From Akkermansiaceae bacterium UBA2381 (GTDB lineage Bacteria > Verrucomicrobiota > Verrucomicrobiia > Verrucomicrobiales > DEV007), in contig DDSV01000010.1 of assembly GCA_002344215.1 (NCBI GenBank), positions 1 to 35,571 on the forward strand: 35,571 nt of DNA. The letters run 5' to 3'. Position numbers and translations under genes: made by a program. Each line of letters begins with the position of its first letter. The first letter of the stretch is position 1. Shown here one piece after another: positions 35,435-35,571 of the stretch. Below the pieces are notes generated by a model that did no database searches, was not told the DNA's origin, and was given only the letters and a program-made list of their open reading frames with translations.

Positions 35435-35456
35435 GTGTGTATGAAACTGAGCATGA
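35435..35456 (+). repeat. Putative recombinase arm-type site, right
   Basis: This 22-bp element contains ATGAAACTGAGCATGA and matches the left end at 87-108 at 20 of 22 bases, same orientation, 95 bp before the attR core. See the left copy for the interpretation. Confidence 0.55.
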
Positions 35457-35551
35457 AAAGCTCCTGAAAGGAGAGTCTAGCAGTTTGGGAGGAAGTGCTT
35501 GCAGTGAGTAAAAATCTGCATAAAGTGCTGTAAATTAACACCTTATAAGGC

Positions 35552-35571
35552 CGATCCCAACCGGAGGAGCT
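35552..35571 (+). repeat. attR core direct repeat
   Basis: This is an exact copy of the attL core at 5-24. The bases preceding it (aaggc) differ from the tRNA T-stem side, so only the 20 bases from C to T are duplicated, as expected for a crossover core. It marks the right boundary of the element. Confidence 0.85.

Larger units (their letters stand above)
35331..35571. other. Right island end, non-coding
   Basis: No gene is seen. The segment becomes AT-rich toward the end (tgtaaattaacacc), carries the 22-bp end motif, a short CTCCT-gaa-AGGAG dyad (about 35460-35472) and the attR core. It looks like the recombination arm of the element. Confidence 0.6.

Overview
The window reads as one complete integrative genomic island of about 35.6 kb. 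It begins with what looks like the 3' end of a tRNA gene (T-loop plus acceptor strand, tRNA-Asn-like) and ends with a perfect 20-bp copy of that sequence, so attL and attR appear to define its limits. A tyrosine recombinase lies just inside the left end, and a 22-bp motif (20/22 matches) recurs in direct orientation inside both ends. GC is high, Shine-Dalgarno sites are rare and many leaders are A/C-rich. With the integrase and small helix-turn-helix families seen here, this suggests a Verrucomicrobiota-like (PVC group) host; that is inference, as there is no marker gene.

Layout. (1) 0.2-3.8 kb: mobility and maintenance genes, namely the integrase, an XRE regulator, an excisionase-like small protein and, divergently, a putative replication initiator whose gene contains 15-bp iteron-like repeats next to an AT-rich stretch. 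(2) 3.8-4.65 kb: mostly non-coding, with a frameshifted remnant of a second integrase and a promoter. (3) 4.66-15.3 kb: a BREX locus in type-6-like order (small HTH, brxE, brxA, brxB, brxC, pglX). It ends inside a PglX-TPR fusion, and no pglZ, brxD or brxHI is present. (4) 15.4-19.6 kb, opposite strand and lower GC: a 1398-residue NACHT/STAND-like NTPase with a C-terminal PD-(D/E)XK nuclease-like domain, a good candidate for a single-gene defence system. (5) 19.7-29.6 kb, minus strand: a module of Ycf46-like AAA+ ATPase, DUF2997, DUF1257 (Ycf35-like), DUF3150-like protein, a sliding-clamp (DnaN) homologue with an extra tail, two small membrane/lipoproteins, a Cas4/RecB-like Fe-S nuclease and an Asn-Gly-rich partner. 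A tripartite HipBST toxin-antitoxin operon with its own operators sits inside it. (6) 29.7-35.3 kb: an RHH-like protein, a metallopeptidase, two GYF_2 membrane proteins, an autoregulated-looking XRE repressor, a diverged tandem repeat and a second, bipartite hipBA operon next to attR.

Together this is a defence and stability island: integration and possible replication functions at the left, at least two anti-phage candidates (one apparently decayed), two HipA-family toxin systems that could stabilise it, and an uncharacterised DNA-metabolism-like module in the middle. That module (clamp + nuclease + AAA+ + DUF1257/DUF2997/DUF3150) is the best candidate for an undescribed system.
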